Assembly: GCF_037338445.1 (NCBI RefSeq)
Contig: NZ_CP147838.1
Coordinates: 1,612,001-1,676,000 of the forward strand
DNA length: 64,000 bases
Direction: 5' to 3'
From: Salinibaculum sp. SYNS191
Lineage (GTDB): Archaea; Halobacteriota; Halobacteria; Halobacteriales; Haloarculaceae
In this document: positions 1 to 8,493 of the stretch, one piece after another
Numbering within the stretch: position 1 is the stretch's first letter
How the letters are laid out: the number at the start of each line of letters is the position of its first letter
Notes under the pieces: model-generated
Told to the model about the DNA's origin: nothing
The model's database searches: none
The model's input: only the letters and a program-made list of their open reading frames with translations
Translations under genes and position numbers: made by a program

Positions 1-1
1 C

Positions 2-583
2 TTCCCGGCGGGAGTCAACGCCCGCCGCTTCCTGGATTTGACGCGCGAGCAGGCCGAGCGCAACGGCTGTGACCGCCGGGAGACGCGCGTCCGGGCGGTC
101 GAGCGGGCCCCCGACGGCCGCTTCGAACTCGATACCGACGGCGACGAGCGCCTGCTGGCCGACCGCGTCGTCTGCACATCCTGGGCCGACACCGACTACC
201 TGGCCGGCGTCGAGGGGGTCGGTCTCATCGAGCGCGGCAGCAAGACCTACGTCGACGTGGACGGGGACGGGCGGACTGGCGTCGACGGCCTCTACGCCGC
301 CGGACGCGTCGCCGGCAGTCGACACCAGACCGTGGTCGCGGCGGGCGACGGTGCCAACGTGGCGCTGGCGGCCATCGAGGACTCCGAGGTCCCCTTCTAC
401 CACGACTGGGTCGCGCCGGAGGGCTACTTCACCGGCCGCGGCCGCGAGGTGCCGCCGGGCTGTGAGGAGATCGACGACGACGAGCGCGAGCGCCGGGAGC
501 GGGAGGCACGCGAGGTCATGCGCAGACACTTCAGCGAACCGCATCCGGAGGAACCCACACAGCACCCCAGCGTCGAGGAGTGA
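2..583 (+). CDS. NAD(P)/FAD-dependent oxidoreductase, C-terminal part (5' end outside window)
   Basis: The reading frame is open from the left edge, so the gene starts before the window; 193 residues are visible. The C-terminal FAD-binding signature GLYAAGRVAG followed by a QTVVAAGDGANVA stretch is typical of thioredoxin-reductase-like flavoproteins, in which the aspartate of the GD motif contacts the FAD ribityl chain. The last 60 residues form an acidic and then charged tail (DDDERERREREARE) that is not part of the fold. The redox-active CxxC motif and the first Rossmann fold would lie upstream, so it cannot be decided whether this is a true thioredoxin reductase or a relative. The next gene, coaBC, starts 55 bases downstream with its own TATA box. 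Confidence 0.8.
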   Translation, partial: FPAGVNARRFLDLTREQAERNGCDRRETRVRAVERAPDGRFELDTDGDERLLADRVVCTSWADTDYLAGVEGVGLIERGSKTYVDVDGDGRTGVDGLYAAGRVAGSRHQTVVAAGDGANVALAAIEDSEVPFYHDWVAPEGYFTGRGREVPPGCEEIDDDERERREREAREVMRRHFSEPHPEEPTQHPSVEE

Positions 584-608
584 AACCGGCCGCGCGGACG
601 CACCCGCA

Positions 609-616
609 TTTATACC
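609..616 (+). promoter_or_regulatory. TATA-like box of coaBC
   Basis: The AT-rich element tttatacc sits in GC-rich surroundings about 27 bases before the coaBC ATG, the spacing expected for a leaderless haloarchaeal transcript. Confidence 0.45.
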
Positions 617-638
617 GGAGCGCCCCCGCAGTAGGAGT

Positions 639-1799
639 ATGCTGGAGGGAGTGAACGTCGCCCTGGGCGTCACCGGGTCGATAGCGGCGGTCAAGACGGT
701 CGAACTCGCCCACGAACTCCGCCGTCAGGGCGCGTCGGTCCGGGCGGTCACCACGTCGGCCGCGGAGGGCATCATCCACCCGTGGGCGCTGGAGTTCGCA
801 ACCGACAACCCCGTCGTCACCGAGATCACCGGCAGCGTCGAGCACGTCGAACTCTGCGGCCGCGACGGCTGGGCGGACGTGTTGCTGGTCGCGCCGGCCA
901 CCGCCAACACCGTCGGGAAGATGGCCGCGGCCATCGACGACAGCCCGGTGACGACGTGTGCGACGACCGCATTCGGTGCCGACCTCCCCATCGTCGTCGT
1001 CCCGGCGATGCACGAACCGATGTACGACCACCCCGGCGTGCTGGACGCCCTGGACCGTCTGGAGGAGTGGGATGTCGCCTTCGTCGACCCCCGCGTCGAG
1101 GAGGGCAAGGCCAAAATCGCCGCCGAGGACGACATCGTGACCGGCGTCGCGCGCGCGACGACCGAGCAGACCCTGGCCGACAGACACGTCGTCGTCACCA
1201 GCGGCGGGACGACGGAGTCTATCGACCCCATCCGGACGCTCTCGAACCGCGCGTCCGGCAGGACCGGCCGCGCCGTCGCCCGGGCCTGCTACGTCCGCGG
1301 GGCCGAGGTGACGCTGGTCCACGACGGTCCCAACGTCCCCTGGGCGACCGTCGAGACAGTCGAGAGCGCCGCCGAGATGCTCGCCGCCGTCGAGGCACAC
1401 GCCGACGACGCCGACGCGCTGGTCTCCGCGGCGGCCATCTCCGACTACACCGTCGAGTCCAGCCCCGAGAAAATACGCTCGGGCCAGGACGAACTCGCCC
1501 TCGAACTCGAACCGACGCCGAAACTCATCGACACAATCCGCGAGTCACACCCGGACCTGCCCATCGTCGGGTTCAAGGCCGAGAGCGACGGCGACGACGC
1601 GGCCATCGCAGCGAAGGCCCGCGAGATACTCGACCGGGCGGGCCTCTCGTTCGTCGTCGGCAACGACACGAGCGTCATGGGCGAGGAGCGCACGCGCGCG
1701 CTCGTGGTCCGCCGCGACGACTACGACGTCTTCGAGGGGACGAAGACGGCGCTGGGCGGCCGGGTCGCCGACGAACTCGCCGCGACGCTCGCTCCCTGA
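639..1799 (+). CDS. coaBC: Bifunctional phosphopantothenoylcysteine decarboxylase / phosphopantothenate-cysteine ligase
   Basis: CoaBC makes 4'-phosphopantetheine from phosphopantothenate and cysteine, two steps of coenzyme A synthesis. The 386-residue length is normal. The N-terminal flavoprotein domain (about residues 1-175) begins with GVTGSIAAVKTVEL and holds the LLVAPATANTVGKMA segment and the PAMHEPMY substrate-recognition stretch (PXMNXXMW in bacteria). The C-terminal ligase domain (about 185-386) has VVVTSGGTTESIDPIR and SAAAISDYTV, with the usual K...KI motif replaced by EKIRSG. The ATG at 639 is chosen because a TATA-like box lies 27 bases upstream and the homology starts there; the frame stays open further up but has no coding logic. 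Confidence 0.95.
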   Translation: MLEGVNVALGVTGSIAAVKTVELAHELRRQGASVRAVTTSAAEGIIHPWALEFATDNPVVTEITGSVEHVELCGRDGWADVLLVAPATANTVGKMAAAIDDSPVTTCATTAFGADLPIVVVPAMHEPMYDHPGVLDALDRLEEWDVAFVDPRVEEGKAKIAAEDDIVTGVARATTEQTLADRHVVVTSGGTTESIDPIRTLSNRASGRTGRAVARACYVRGAEVTLVHDGPNVPWATVETVESAAEMLAAVEAHADDADALVSAAAISDYTVESSPEKIRSGQDELALELEPTPKLIDTIRESHPDLPIVGFKAESDGDDAAIAAKAREILDRAGLSFVVGNDTSVMGEERTRALVVRRDDYDVFEGTKTALGGRVADELAATLAP

Positions 1800-1806
1800 G
1801 TTGGAG

Positions 1807-1860
1807 TTCGCGGCGCGCGCCCGTCTGACGCAGTTCCGCGCGCCGGGCGCGCGCGGCGAA
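1807..1860 (+). terminator. GC-rich stem-loop after coaBC
   Basis: A 17-base arm (1807-1823) pairs with 1844-1860 with a single mismatch around a 20-base loop, followed by aaaatt. It begins 8 bases after the coaBC stop, so a 3'-end or terminator role is likely but unproven. Confidence 0.45.
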
Positions 1861-2170
1861 AATTGCCGCCTCTAGACGGCACTGGTGGCGGGACCGGGGG
1901 CCGAACGTTCGCCGACAGGATGGTGAACGTGACATTCAGTCTTTAATACATCAGCTGCGACACTGTCGCCACGTCGAACAGATAGACCAGTGGCGAAAGC
2001 TGGGACTGTCCGGAATAACCGCAATACGTCCCGAGTGTGCCGCATATCATACGTGATAATTGGAGAGTGCGGTCGGCACTGCGATTGTCCCTCGACTAGA
2101 GGTGTTTTCTGGGACTGAAGTAACCACCAAGCAATTGCCTGAATTACACTTTGTGATAATACGACCCTAA

Positions 2171-2181
2171 CTAATATATAG
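2171..2181 (+). promoter_or_regulatory. TATA box of the pilin gene
   Basis: The element ctaatatatag is centred 26-28 bases before the pilin ATG at 2203, the classical position for a leaderless or very short-leader haloarchaeal gene. Confidence 0.6.
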
Positions 2182-2202
2182 GCTGCAAGGTAACCGCCGC
2201 CT

Positions 2203-2640
2203 ATGCGTCTGAGACAGATACTGGACGACGACAGTGCGGTCAGCCCGGTCATCGGGGTTATCCTGATGGTCGCAATTACGGTCATTCTGGCCGCGGTCAT
2301 CGCATCGTTCGTGCTCGGACTCGGTCCGAGTGAAGCAGCACCGAGCGCGCAGTTCGAGTTTGAAACCAACTCGACGAACAGCAGCTACGTCGACATCAGT
2401 CACCAGTCGGGTGACAAAATCGACGCATCGACGCTGTATACACGGGGAACCCTGAACGGCAGTGACGTCCACTGGAGTAATAACTCCAGTTCGGGAGCCT
2501 ACATCACCGATGCAATCTCGGGCGACGAGGTTGCGTCGGGCGACCGCATTACCGTCGACGCAGGGACGCAGGATTGGGAACTCACAGTCGTTTGGGAGAA
2601 GGACGACCAGTCCAGCGAACTGGCGTCACAGTCGGCATAA
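2203..2640 (+). CDS. Type IV pilin, archaeal class III signal peptide
   Basis: A 145-residue secreted structural protein. The N-terminus ([19 protein letters not shown]) is a prepilin signal in which a PibD-type peptidase would cut just before the SPVIG-like segment; the following hydrophobic helix (about 16-40) forms the pilus core and serves as membrane anchor before assembly. The rest is a Ser/Thr/Asn-rich beta domain with several possible N-glycosylation sequons. It matches the haloarchaeal PilA/DUF1628 class. No pilB or pilC neighbour is present, so it is an orphan subunit that probably uses a distant assembly machine. A strong TATA box supports independent transcription. Confidence 0.85.
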   Translation: MRLRQILDDDSAVSPVIGVILMVAITVILAAVIASFVLGLGPSEAAPSAQFEFETNSTNSSYVDISHQSGDKIDASTLYTRGTLNGSDVHWSNNSSSGAYITDAISGDEVASGDRITVDAGTQDWELTVVWEKDDQSSELASQSA

Positions 2641-2760
2641 CAACGCACTCGCCGGGGTTTGTTTTACCGCACCCGCCACGGTTCCTTTTATTGGTAGCGA
2701 ATATTCTGGTAGTCGGGAATATTATGCCCGACCGGCTGTCGGCCGCGGCCTAACAGGGGA

Positions 2761-2769
2761 TTTTTACGC
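2761..2769 (+). promoter_or_regulatory. TATA-like box of the phosphoribosyltransferase gene
   Basis: The T-rich element tttttacgc lies about 26 bases before the ATG at 2790, consistent with a leaderless transcript. Confidence 0.35.
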
Positions 2770-2789
2770 TGGCTCGCAGTAGCGCGGGC

Positions 2790-3359
2790 ATGCACCAGCT
2801 CAGAGAGTCGCTGCTCGAAGCCCCCATCATCGAGAAGGAGGGCTACCACTACTTCGTCCACCCCATCAGCGACGGTGTGCCGATGCTGCGCCCCGAACTC
2901 CTGCGGGAGATCGTCATCCGAATCATCCGGAAGGCCGACATCGACGACGTCGACAAGATCGTCGCGCCCGAGGCGATGGGTATCCACATCTCCACGGCAG
3001 TCTCGCTGATGACCGACATCCCGCTGGTCGTGGTGCGCAAGCGCTCCTACGGCCTCGACGGCGAGGTGTCGCTCTCGCAGGTCACCGGCTACTCCGAGGG
3101 TGAGATGTACATCAACGACGTCTACGAGGGCGACCGGGTGCTCATCCTCGACGACGTGCTCTCCACCGGCGGGACCCTCCGCGGTATCACCAGCGCGCTG
3201 GACGACATCGGCGCGGACATCGCCGACATCGTCTGCGTCATCAAGAAGGCCGACGGGGAGAACAAGGTTGCCGACGCCGGCTACGAACCGAAGACGCTCA
3301 TCAACGTCGTCGTCGAGGACGGCGAAGTCGTCATCGTCGACGAGGACGGGGACGGATAG
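2790..3359 (+). CDS. hpt: Hypoxanthine/guanine-type purine phosphoribosyltransferase
   Basis: Salvages a purine base to its nucleotide with PRPP. The 189-residue protein has the PRPP-binding signature [13 protein letters not shown] (about residues 111-123), in which the two aspartates and the TGGT loop hold the PRPP phosphates, and an upstream APEAMGIHI segment equivalent to the phosphoribosyltransferase hood-side motif. Length and motifs fit the archaeal Hpt/adenine-phosphoribosyltransferase-like group; base specificity (hypoxanthine, guanine or adenine) cannot be settled from sequence. The stop codon is followed directly by the ATG of a small gene, so the two are very likely cotranscribed. 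Confidence 0.9.
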   Translation: MHQLRESLLEAPIIEKEGYHYFVHPISDGVPMLRPELLREIVIRIIRKADIDDVDKIVAPEAMGIHISTAVSLMTDIPLVVVRKRSYGLDGEVSLSQVTGYSEGEMYINDVYEGDRVLILDDVLSTGGTLRGITSALDDIGADIADIVCVIKKADGENKVADAGYEPKTLINVVVEDGEVVIVDEDGDG

Positions 3360-3632
3360 ATGACCGACCGCGAGGAACTGCTGGCGTCGCTGCACGACCA
3401 CCTCGCGGCCACCGAGGAGCGGCCGCTGGAGACTGCAGCGAACCGCTGGCTCGGCGAAGCACAGGCCGTCGCCGCCGACCTGGCAACGGCCGACCTCGAC
3501 GACGAGACCGTTCGCAAGCGCACCGAGAAGGTGCTGGACCTGCTGTCGGAGGTCGACGGCACCGGCGACGAGACGGCCGACGAACACGTCGAGGCCGCCC
3601 GCCGCGCCGCCGAGCGCGTCCTCGACCAGTAA
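3360..3632 (+). CDS. Conserved small helical protein, function unknown
   Basis: A 90-residue, strongly acidic protein, predicted almost entirely alpha-helical, that starts on the base after the hpt stop codon. It lacks signal peptide, membrane helix, cysteines and any enzymatic motif that I recognise. Codon bias matches the neighbours, so it is a real gene. The zero-base spacing suggests translational coupling with hpt, but no role can be inferred. Confidence 0.75.
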   Translation: MTDREELLASLHDHLAATEERPLETAANRWLGEAQAVAADLATADLDDETVRKRTEKVLDLLSEVDGTGDETADEHVEAARRAAERVLDQ

Positions 3633-3666
3633 CACCGCTTTTGTCCCCGGCGACGGACGTTCCGCC

Positions 3667-3963
3667 ATGGCCGACGACCCCGAGAAGACCCTCCAAGACT
3701 GGAAGGCGGAGATGCAGGCCGAACACGACGACGCCATCGCCGACCCTGACCCCGACGCCGACCACCGCATCGAGGGCGTCGCGCAGGTCAACTACCGCGT
3801 CTACTACGAGTACGACGCCGACGCGGACGCACTCGAACGGACGCGCGAGGAGCAGGTGAACGACCTCACCGACCCCGAACTGCACTCCTGTGCCTGCGGC
3901 GTCCGCGGGATGACGCCCGACGAGGCCCGCCAGCACATGCGCACCGCCCACGACCAGTCCTGA
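3667..3963 (+). CDS. Small acidic protein with C-terminal C2H2-like metal motif
   Basis: 98 residues. The first 70 are very acidic, with the run DPDPDADHRIEG, and show no motif. The C-terminus reads CACGVRGMTPDEARQHMRTAH: two cysteines and two histidines spaced like a C2H2 zinc finger (C-x-C...H-x4-H). This pattern suggests a zinc-binding, possibly nucleic-acid-binding end. It is the third gene of a run after hpt, 34 bases from its neighbour. No named family was recognised. Confidence 0.75.
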   Translation: MADDPEKTLQDWKAEMQAEHDDAIADPDPDADHRIEGVAQVNYRVYYEYDADADALERTREEQVNDLTDPELHSCACGVRGMTPDEARQHMRTAHDQS

Positions 3964-4015
3964 CACGTCGCTGTCACCCGGTATCTCTATTCCCGTCAGG
4001 CACGTACCCCGGACC

Positions 4016-4159
4016 ATGTGGGCGCTCGTGGTGTTGCAGATCGGACTGGAGGAGAGCCGCGGGATCGCAGACCTGGCGCTCGCGCTCCTGCTCATGTTCC
4101 TCGTCTTCGCCTCGGTTGCCGTCCTCGGCCGGCTGTTCGACTGGCTGATGTCCTACTGA
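4016..4159 (+). CDS. Small single-span membrane protein
   Basis: A 47-residue reading frame with ATG at 4016 and TGA at 4157. The sequence begins MWALVVLQIGLEESRG and contains one long hydrophobic helix (about residues 19-40, rich in Leu, Val, Ala and Phe), ending in RLFDWLMSY. Third codon positions are almost all G or C, which supports coding. Many haloarchaeal genomes carry such short membrane proteins beside unrelated genes; function is unknown. Confidence 0.6.
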   Translation: MWALVVLQIGLEESRGIADLALALLLMFLVFASVAVLGRLFDWLMSY

Positions 4160-4218
4160 GGCGGCTGGCTCGGGGGACCCCAGTCCTCTGTCGACGCTCC
4201 CGGACTCGTCGCTCAGCG

Positions 4219-4258
4219 GTGAGTTCGTGAAAGGAGCGGGAGGTGGATTCGAACAACG
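4219..4258. repeat. Imperfect copy of the tRNA-iMet 3' end (att-like repeat)
   Basis: Bases 4219-4230 (gtgagttcgtga) and 4235-4254 copy 4352-4363 and 4369-4388 around the 3' end of the tRNA gene, with one mismatch in the T-arm and a one-base gap. A further inverted fragment of the T-arm (gttcaaatccac) lies at 4290-4301. Duplicated tRNA 3' ends are the usual scar of site-specific integration. Confidence 0.65.
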
Positions 4259-4327
4259 CGAAACACTCGCTGACGCTCGCGTTTCTCTCGTTCAAATCCA
4301 CGCCGCGACGACTCACTCACGAGCGTT

Positions 4328-4349
4328 GCGCCGAGATGAAACTCGGCGC
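4328..4349. repeat. Perfect hairpin downstream of tRNA-iMet
   Basis: gcgccgag (4328-4335) pairs exactly with ctcggcgc (4342-4349) over a 6-base loop. It lies 19 bases past the tRNA 3' end on the minus strand, so it may help end or process the tRNA transcript. Confidence 0.4.
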
Positions 4350-4368
4350 GTGTGAGTTCGTGAGAAGT

Positions 4369-4442
<74 letters not shown>

Positions 4443-4511
4443 ACCCATTCGTAACTCCGGTTTGCGTTTAAGGATTGTGATTACCGGGCCGTCCGTGACA
4501 TTCTCCCGTGC

Positions 4512-4976
4512 TCACTCCAGGTGGACCTGCCACGTGAACAGGCTCTCGAAGACGTAGTTGACCGACATCGCGACGGCGATGGCGATAGGACTCGCCGCGA
4601 GGAACCACAGGTCGGTGCCAGCGATTTCGAGAGTCACGTCGAGATAGCGCACCAGGAACCAGTAGACCGTCAACTGGACCGTGACGCCGCCGGAGCGGAC
4701 GAGGTGTGACTTTCCCAGTCGCTTCAGGAAGGGCCAGCGACCCGCGGCCCCCTGGTCGGCGAACGTCCAGTGCTCGTTGACCAGGAACATCACGACGATG
4801 GCCGTCTCGACGCCGGCGGCCTTCGCCCACAGTTCGGGCACGCCGGCGAGGAGGTGCAGGGCCGTCAGCACGGTGTTGTCGCTGATTGCGCCGACGACGC
4901 CCACCGAGACGAACTGGCCGAAACGGGCCCCCGAGAGGAGCGACTCCAGCGACGAGGGCAGCGAGCGGTCGCTCAT
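4512..4976 (-). CDS. GtrA family membrane protein
   Basis: A 154-residue protein with four predicted membrane helices (about 17-37, 50-70, 95-115 and 124-146) and the GtrA-type opening RFGQFVSVGVVGAISDNTVL, with the family's conserved N-E-H-W-T-F motif after helix 2 (FLVNEHWTF). GtrA proteins are thought to move or present polyprenyl-phosphate-linked sugars for cell-surface glycosylation. It overlaps the upstream glycosyltransferase by four bases (ATGA), so the two are translated as a pair and probably act on the same lipid-linked sugar. Confidence 0.88.
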   Translation of the reverse strand: MSDRSLPSSLESLLSGARFGQFVSVGVVGAISDNTVLTALHLLAGVPELWAKAAGVETAIVVMFLVNEHWTFADQGAAGRWPFLKRLGKSHLVRSGGVTVQLTVYWFLVRYLDVTLEIAGTDLWFLAASPIAIAVAMSVNYVFESLFTWQVHLE

Positions 4977-5737
4977 TCCCGGTCGACCAGTGCCGGCGAG
5001 TCGTCCCGGCGAGCGGCGATGGCGGCGTGGAGCCGGCTATCGCTGAGGCGTTTCGCCCGATGGCGAGCGGTGAGCAGCGCGCGGCCGAGGCGCAGCGAGT
5101 CGCGAACAGGCGAGACCGTCGACCCGGGACGGTCGTGCCACTCGACGGGGACCTCGCGGACGCGGTAGCCCATCGCGCCGGCGATGGCGACCAGTTCCAC
5201 GTCCCAGGCGAACCCCGGTTCGTAGATGTGCTGGCGGACCTTCGCCCACGCGTCGGCGTCGATGGCCTTCGCACCGCACTGGTAGTCGTAGAGTGGAACC
5301 GAGAGCAGGCGGCGGGCGAGCCACGCGAACCCGTCGCCGAGGTACCGGCGGGCGAGCGTCTGGTGACTTGCGACCGTCGCCTCCGGGTGCCGGCGCGACC
5401 CCACGGAGAGACCGACCTGGCCGTCCCGGACCGGCTGGACCACCTCGGCGATGGAGGTGGCCGGCGTCGCACCGTCGGCGTCGGCGAAGGCGAGGACGTC
5501 CGTCGACAGGGCTTCGAAGCCGGCGGTGACGGCCGCGCCCTTCCCCCGGCGGTAGGGGACGGCGTTGACCTCGGCCTCTAAGTCGGCGAGCGCTTCCGGC
5601 ACCCCCTCGCGGGGGGCGTCGAGTTCGATGCGGAGCGTCGAGAGGTCCAGTGCGTCGTGGAGGGCGCGCACGTACGCGGAGAGACGGTCCACGTCGGGCC
5701 GGTAGGCGGGGACCACGAGTCCGACAGCGGGCGTCAT
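4973..5737 (-). CDS. Family 2 glycosyltransferase (dolichyl-phosphate sugar synthase type)
   Basis: 254 residues. The GT-A fold is shown by VGLVVPAYRPD at the N-terminus, the YRRGKGAAVTAGFEAL segment, and the metal-binding FADADGATP (DAD) motif. The sequence KGAAV...G and the later CGAKAIDADAW match the dolichyl-phosphate glucose/mannose synthase group. It probably loads a sugar onto a polyprenyl phosphate for use by the GtrA protein encoded immediately downstream. The start at 5737 (MTPAVGLVVPAY) is preferred because the extra 17 residues available upstream contain no homology and would overlap the divergent promoter. Confidence 0.88.
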   Translation of the reverse strand: MTPAVGLVVPAYRPDVDRLSAYVRALHDALDLSTLRIELDAPREGVPEALADLEAEVNAVPYRRGKGAAVTAGFEALSTDVLAFADADGATPATSIAEVVQPVRDGQVGLSVGSRRHPEATVASHQTLARRYLGDGFAWLARRLLSVPLYDYQCGAKAIDADAWAKVRQHIYEPGFAWDVELVAIAGAMGYRVREVPVEWHDRPGSTVSPVRDSLRLGRALLTARHRAKRLSDSRLHAAIAARRDDSPALVDRE

Positions 5738-5824
5738 TGGCCGAATACACCACAGCGCCCAGTAAAAACCGTTCGACTCGGAGTTCACAAGACGTATGGT
5801 CCGCGGTCACGGTGACTTTCGGTG

Positions 5825-8089
5825 ATGGAGTTCGGCCTCGTCGCCCTCTGGATTGCTGCCCTCCTGTTGCTCGGACTGCTCGCGCTCCCCGTCACCTCCT
5901 GGCTGCTGGCCGACCTCGACGCCGGCCCCTTCGCCGTGCCGCTGGCGCTCGCGACGCTGACCCTCGTCGGTCACCTCGTCGGGCACATTGGCTTTCCCTG
6001 GCCCGCGCTCGCGGCCGGACTGGTCGTGCTGGCGGGCGCGTCGGCGCTGGCGATTCGCCGCGTCACCCCGGCCTACCGGAGTTTCGGCGAGGGCGCGGTC
6101 GTCTTCGTGCTCGCCTTCCTGCTCGTCGTTGGCATCCGCGGGTTCGACCCCGCCGCCGCGCCGCTGCCGCTGGCCGTCGGCGAGAAGTTCCTCGACTTCG
6201 GGATGCTGAAGACCTTAGAGCGGGCGGGGACGCTCCCCCCGGAGGACTTCTGGTTCGCCGGCGAACCGGTGCGCTACTACTACGGCGGCCACCTGACGAC
6301 GACGCTTGTGGCGACGCTGACCGGGACCGCCCCGAAGTTCGCGTACAACCTCGGGCTGGCCGGGTTCTACGCGACGCTGGTCTCGACCGCCTACGGTCTC
6401 GCGGGGTCGATTGCGCTCCCCACGGGCGTGCCGCGGCGGCTCGCGGCCGGCTTCGGTGCCTTCTTCGTCGGCGTCGCGGCGAACCTGGTGACGGCGACGA
6501 AGGTCCTCGTGTGGTTGCTCCCCGACGCCGCCGCAGGGCTGGTCGTCGACGTCACGGGGCTCCCGAGCGACGCGACGTCGTGGTCGCCGGGCGAGTTCTA
6601 CTACTTCGACGCCAGCCGGGTCATCCCGACGGACCCGAGCGTCGCCGACACCTACCCCGCCGCCACGGAGTTCCCCTTCTTTGCCTGGCTCAACGGCGAC
6701 CTCCACGCCCACATGATGAGCCAGCCGCTCATGCTGCTCGCCGGCGGACTGCTGCTCGCGTACTGGCGGCTGCCGGCCGACAACCGCCGGCGACGGCTGC
6801 TCGTGCTGTTCGGCCTTCTGGGGCCGCTGGCGGGCGTCGTCGGCTTCACGAACCTCTGGTCGCTGCCGACCGTCGGCGGCCTGACGATGCTCGCTGTGGG
6901 GCTCGCACCAGCCTCGCCGGCCAGCCTGCTACCGGCGCGGTACGCGGAGCGGCTGCCGGGCGGGGACAGTCCCGTAACCCGGGAACTCCGTCGCGCGGTC
7001 CTGGCGATTGTGGTCGCCGTCGTCGTCCTGCTGGTGGGGCTGGTCTGGACGGCCCCGTTCTGGCCGGTGGTGCTGGGCGGCCCCGGCCGGACGGTGGGTC
7101 TCTGGCAGGCGTGGACGCCGCTGGGGAACCTGCTGCTGGTCAACGGCGCGTTCCTGGCCGTCTTCTTCGTCGCCCTGGCGCGGCGGACGGGGGCCACGGT
7201 CGAGCGCCCGGGGAAGGTCCTGGCCGGGTTCCTCGTGGTCGTGGCTGCCGGCGTCTTCTTCGGCTTCCCGGCACTGGGCATCGTCGCGCCGCTGCTGGTC
7301 ACCGCCTGGTGGCTCTGTCGCAGCCAGGACGACGCCGGGTTCGAACTCGCCCTCGTGATGGCGGGCGCGGGGCTGGTGCTCGTCGTCGAACTGGTGACGA
7401 TCCAGGGCGAGCGGTTCAACACCATCTTCAAGCCGTACTCGCAGGTGTGGCTGTTCTGGGCGACGGCGGCCGGCGTGTTGCTGGCGCGGCTTGTGACCGG
7501 CTGGCCGGCCGACCGCCTCGCGGTCCCGCGCGAGCGCCTGCGCCGCACCGGGAGCGTCCTCGCCGTCGTGCTCGTCCTCTCGACGCTGGTCTACCCGGCG
7601 TTCGCGCTGCCGGCCCACGTCGGCGGTGCGGGCCAGACCGTCCAGACGGAGGGGCCGACGCTGGACGCGACGGCCTACCTCGACGTCGAGTTCCCGCGGG
7701 ACGCGCCGGCCATCCGCTGGCTGGACGCGCGGGAGGGCCAGCCCACCATCGTCACGGCCGCGCCCGGCACCTACCGGTGGAACCCCGACGACGGGAAGGG
7801 TGCGAGCGCGCCGGCGAGCCTGACCGGGCTCCCGGCCGTCCTGGGGTGGTTCCACGAGGAGCAGTACCGCGGCAGCGAGGACTACGAGGAGCGACTGGGC
7901 GACGTGGAGGACATCTACACGACGGACGACAGCGACTACCAGCGCCGGCTGCTGGAGTTCTACGAGGTGGAGTACGTCTACGTCGGACCGGCCGAACGGG
8001 CGGCGTACGGGGAGATAACAGTCGGGAACGCCGCGGGGGTCAGGGTCGTCCGTGAGTTCGAGAGCGTGACGATATACCGCGTCGCGTAG
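5825..8089 (+). CDS. YYY-domain (DUF2298) polytopic membrane protein
   Basis: A 754-residue protein with more than a dozen hydrophobic segments. After the second third of the N-terminal membrane block it has GEKFLDFGMLKTL and then FWFAGEPVRYYYGGH (about 143-156), the three-tyrosine motif that defines the family found in archaea and Chloroflexi. The long extracytoplasmic C-terminal part (from about 600) is soluble, with the segments RWLDAREGQPTIV and YRWNPDDGKGAS, and resembles the arrangement of GT-C glycosyltransferases, so a role in surface polysaccharide or N-glycan transfer is a plausible inference. A GTG one codon upstream (5822) is an alternative start. It is divergent from the GT2/gtrA pair, with an 87-base shared promoter region. 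Confidence 0.85.
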   Translation: MEFGLVALWIAALLLLGLLALPVTSWLLADLDAGPFAVPLALATLTLVGHLVGHIGFPWPALAAGLVVLAGASALAIRRVTPAYRSFGEGAVVFVLAFLLVVGIRGFDPAAAPLPLAVGEKFLDFGMLKTLERAGTLPPEDFWFAGEPVRYYYGGHLTTTLVATLTGTAPKFAYNLGLAGFYATLVSTAYGLAGSIALPTGVPRRLAAGFGAFFVGVAANLVTATKVLVWLLPDAAAGLVVDVTGLPSDATSWSPGEFYYFDASRVIPTDPSVADTYPAATEFPFFAWLNGDLHAHMMSQPLMLLAGGLLLAYWRLPADNRRRRLLVLFGLLGPLAGVVGFTNLWSLPTVGGLTMLAVGLAPASPASLLPARYAERLPGGDSPVTRELRRAVLAIVVAVVVLLVGLVWTAPFWPVVLGGPGRTVGLWQAWTPLGNLLLVNGAFLAVFFVALARRTGATVERPGKVLAGFLVVVAAGVFFGFPALGIVAPLLVTAWWLCRSQDDAGFELALVMAGAGLVLVVELVTIQGERFNTIFKPYSQVWLFWATAAGVLLARLVTGWPADRLAVPRERLRRTGSVLAVVLVLSTLVYPAFALPAHVGGAGQTVQTEGPTLDATAYLDVEFPRDAPAIRWLDAREGQPTIVTAAPGTYRWNPDDGKGASAPASLTGLPAVLGWFHEEQYRGSEDYEERLGDVEDIYTTDDSDYQRRLLEFYEVEYVYVGPAERAAYGEITVGNAAGVRVVREFESVTIYRVA

Positions 8090-8100
8090 GCCGGGCGTCG

Positions 8101-8361
8101 CTACGCGTCGGCCTTCTTCTTGATGACGGTGACGGCGTCGGCGTCGATGGCGTCGACGTCGAGGTGGTTGGAGATGTACTGGCGGCGCTCGTAGGCCTCC
8201 TCCTCGTCGGGTTTGCCGATGGTACACCAGAGCTGCGGGCGGTCCGGGCCGTGCCAGTCGCCGTTGCGGTTGATGCCGAAGCAGACCCACTCCTCGTCGT
8301 CGTACTCGATGACAGCGCCCTTCCGGATGCCGGGGTCCCCGTGGATGATGAGCTTCTTCAT
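8101..8361 (-). CDS. HAH_0734-type small conserved protein
   Basis: An 86-residue protein, MKKLIIHGDPGIRKGAVIEY..., with a pattern I recognise from a small family shared among haloarchaea (named after a Haloarcula gene). It has the core GAVIEYDDEEWVCFGINRNGDW and ends in KKKADA. No membrane helix, metal motif or catalytic signature is visible; the fold looks like a small beta-rich domain. The frame runs on upstream for 300 codons, but this is the shadow of the regulator gene, so the ATG at 8361 is taken. Function unknown. Confidence 0.8.
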   Translation of the reverse strand: MKKLIIHGDPGIRKGAVIEYDDEEWVCFGINRNGDWHGPDRPQLWCTIGKPDEEEAYERRQYISNHLDVDAIDADAVTVIKKKADA

Positions 8362-8493
8362 ACTCCCGCGTTCGCAAGATGTGTACTTAGGGACTTCGAA
8401 CCCGCGAGCCGAGGAATACCGCCGCCGGAGGGCCGTCGTCACTGTCCGGGTAAAGGCAATCGTTATCGGAGAGGGCCGAGATGGCTTCGACAG

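Larger units (their letters stand above)
1800..2202. other. Intergenic region between coaBC and the pilin gene
   Basis: The 403 bases hold the coaBC stem-loop at the left end and the pilin promoter at the right end. The middle is clearly AT-richer than the flanks. No open frame with haloarchaeal codon bias was seen. Confidence 0.6.

Noticed and set aside
531..1400. 289-codon minus-strand frame opposite coaBC
   Set aside because: It is the antisense of coaBC; its product is low-complexity Gly/Arg/Asp and has no domain pattern.
1807..1860. Riboswitch downstream of coaBC
   Set aside because: Only a single GC-rich stem-loop is visible at a gene 3' end; no riboswitch core or following biosynthetic gene.
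4259..4368. Second tRNA gene next to tRNA-iMet
   Set aside because: Only the 3' end and T-arm pieces are present; no anticodon arm or acceptor 5' strand.
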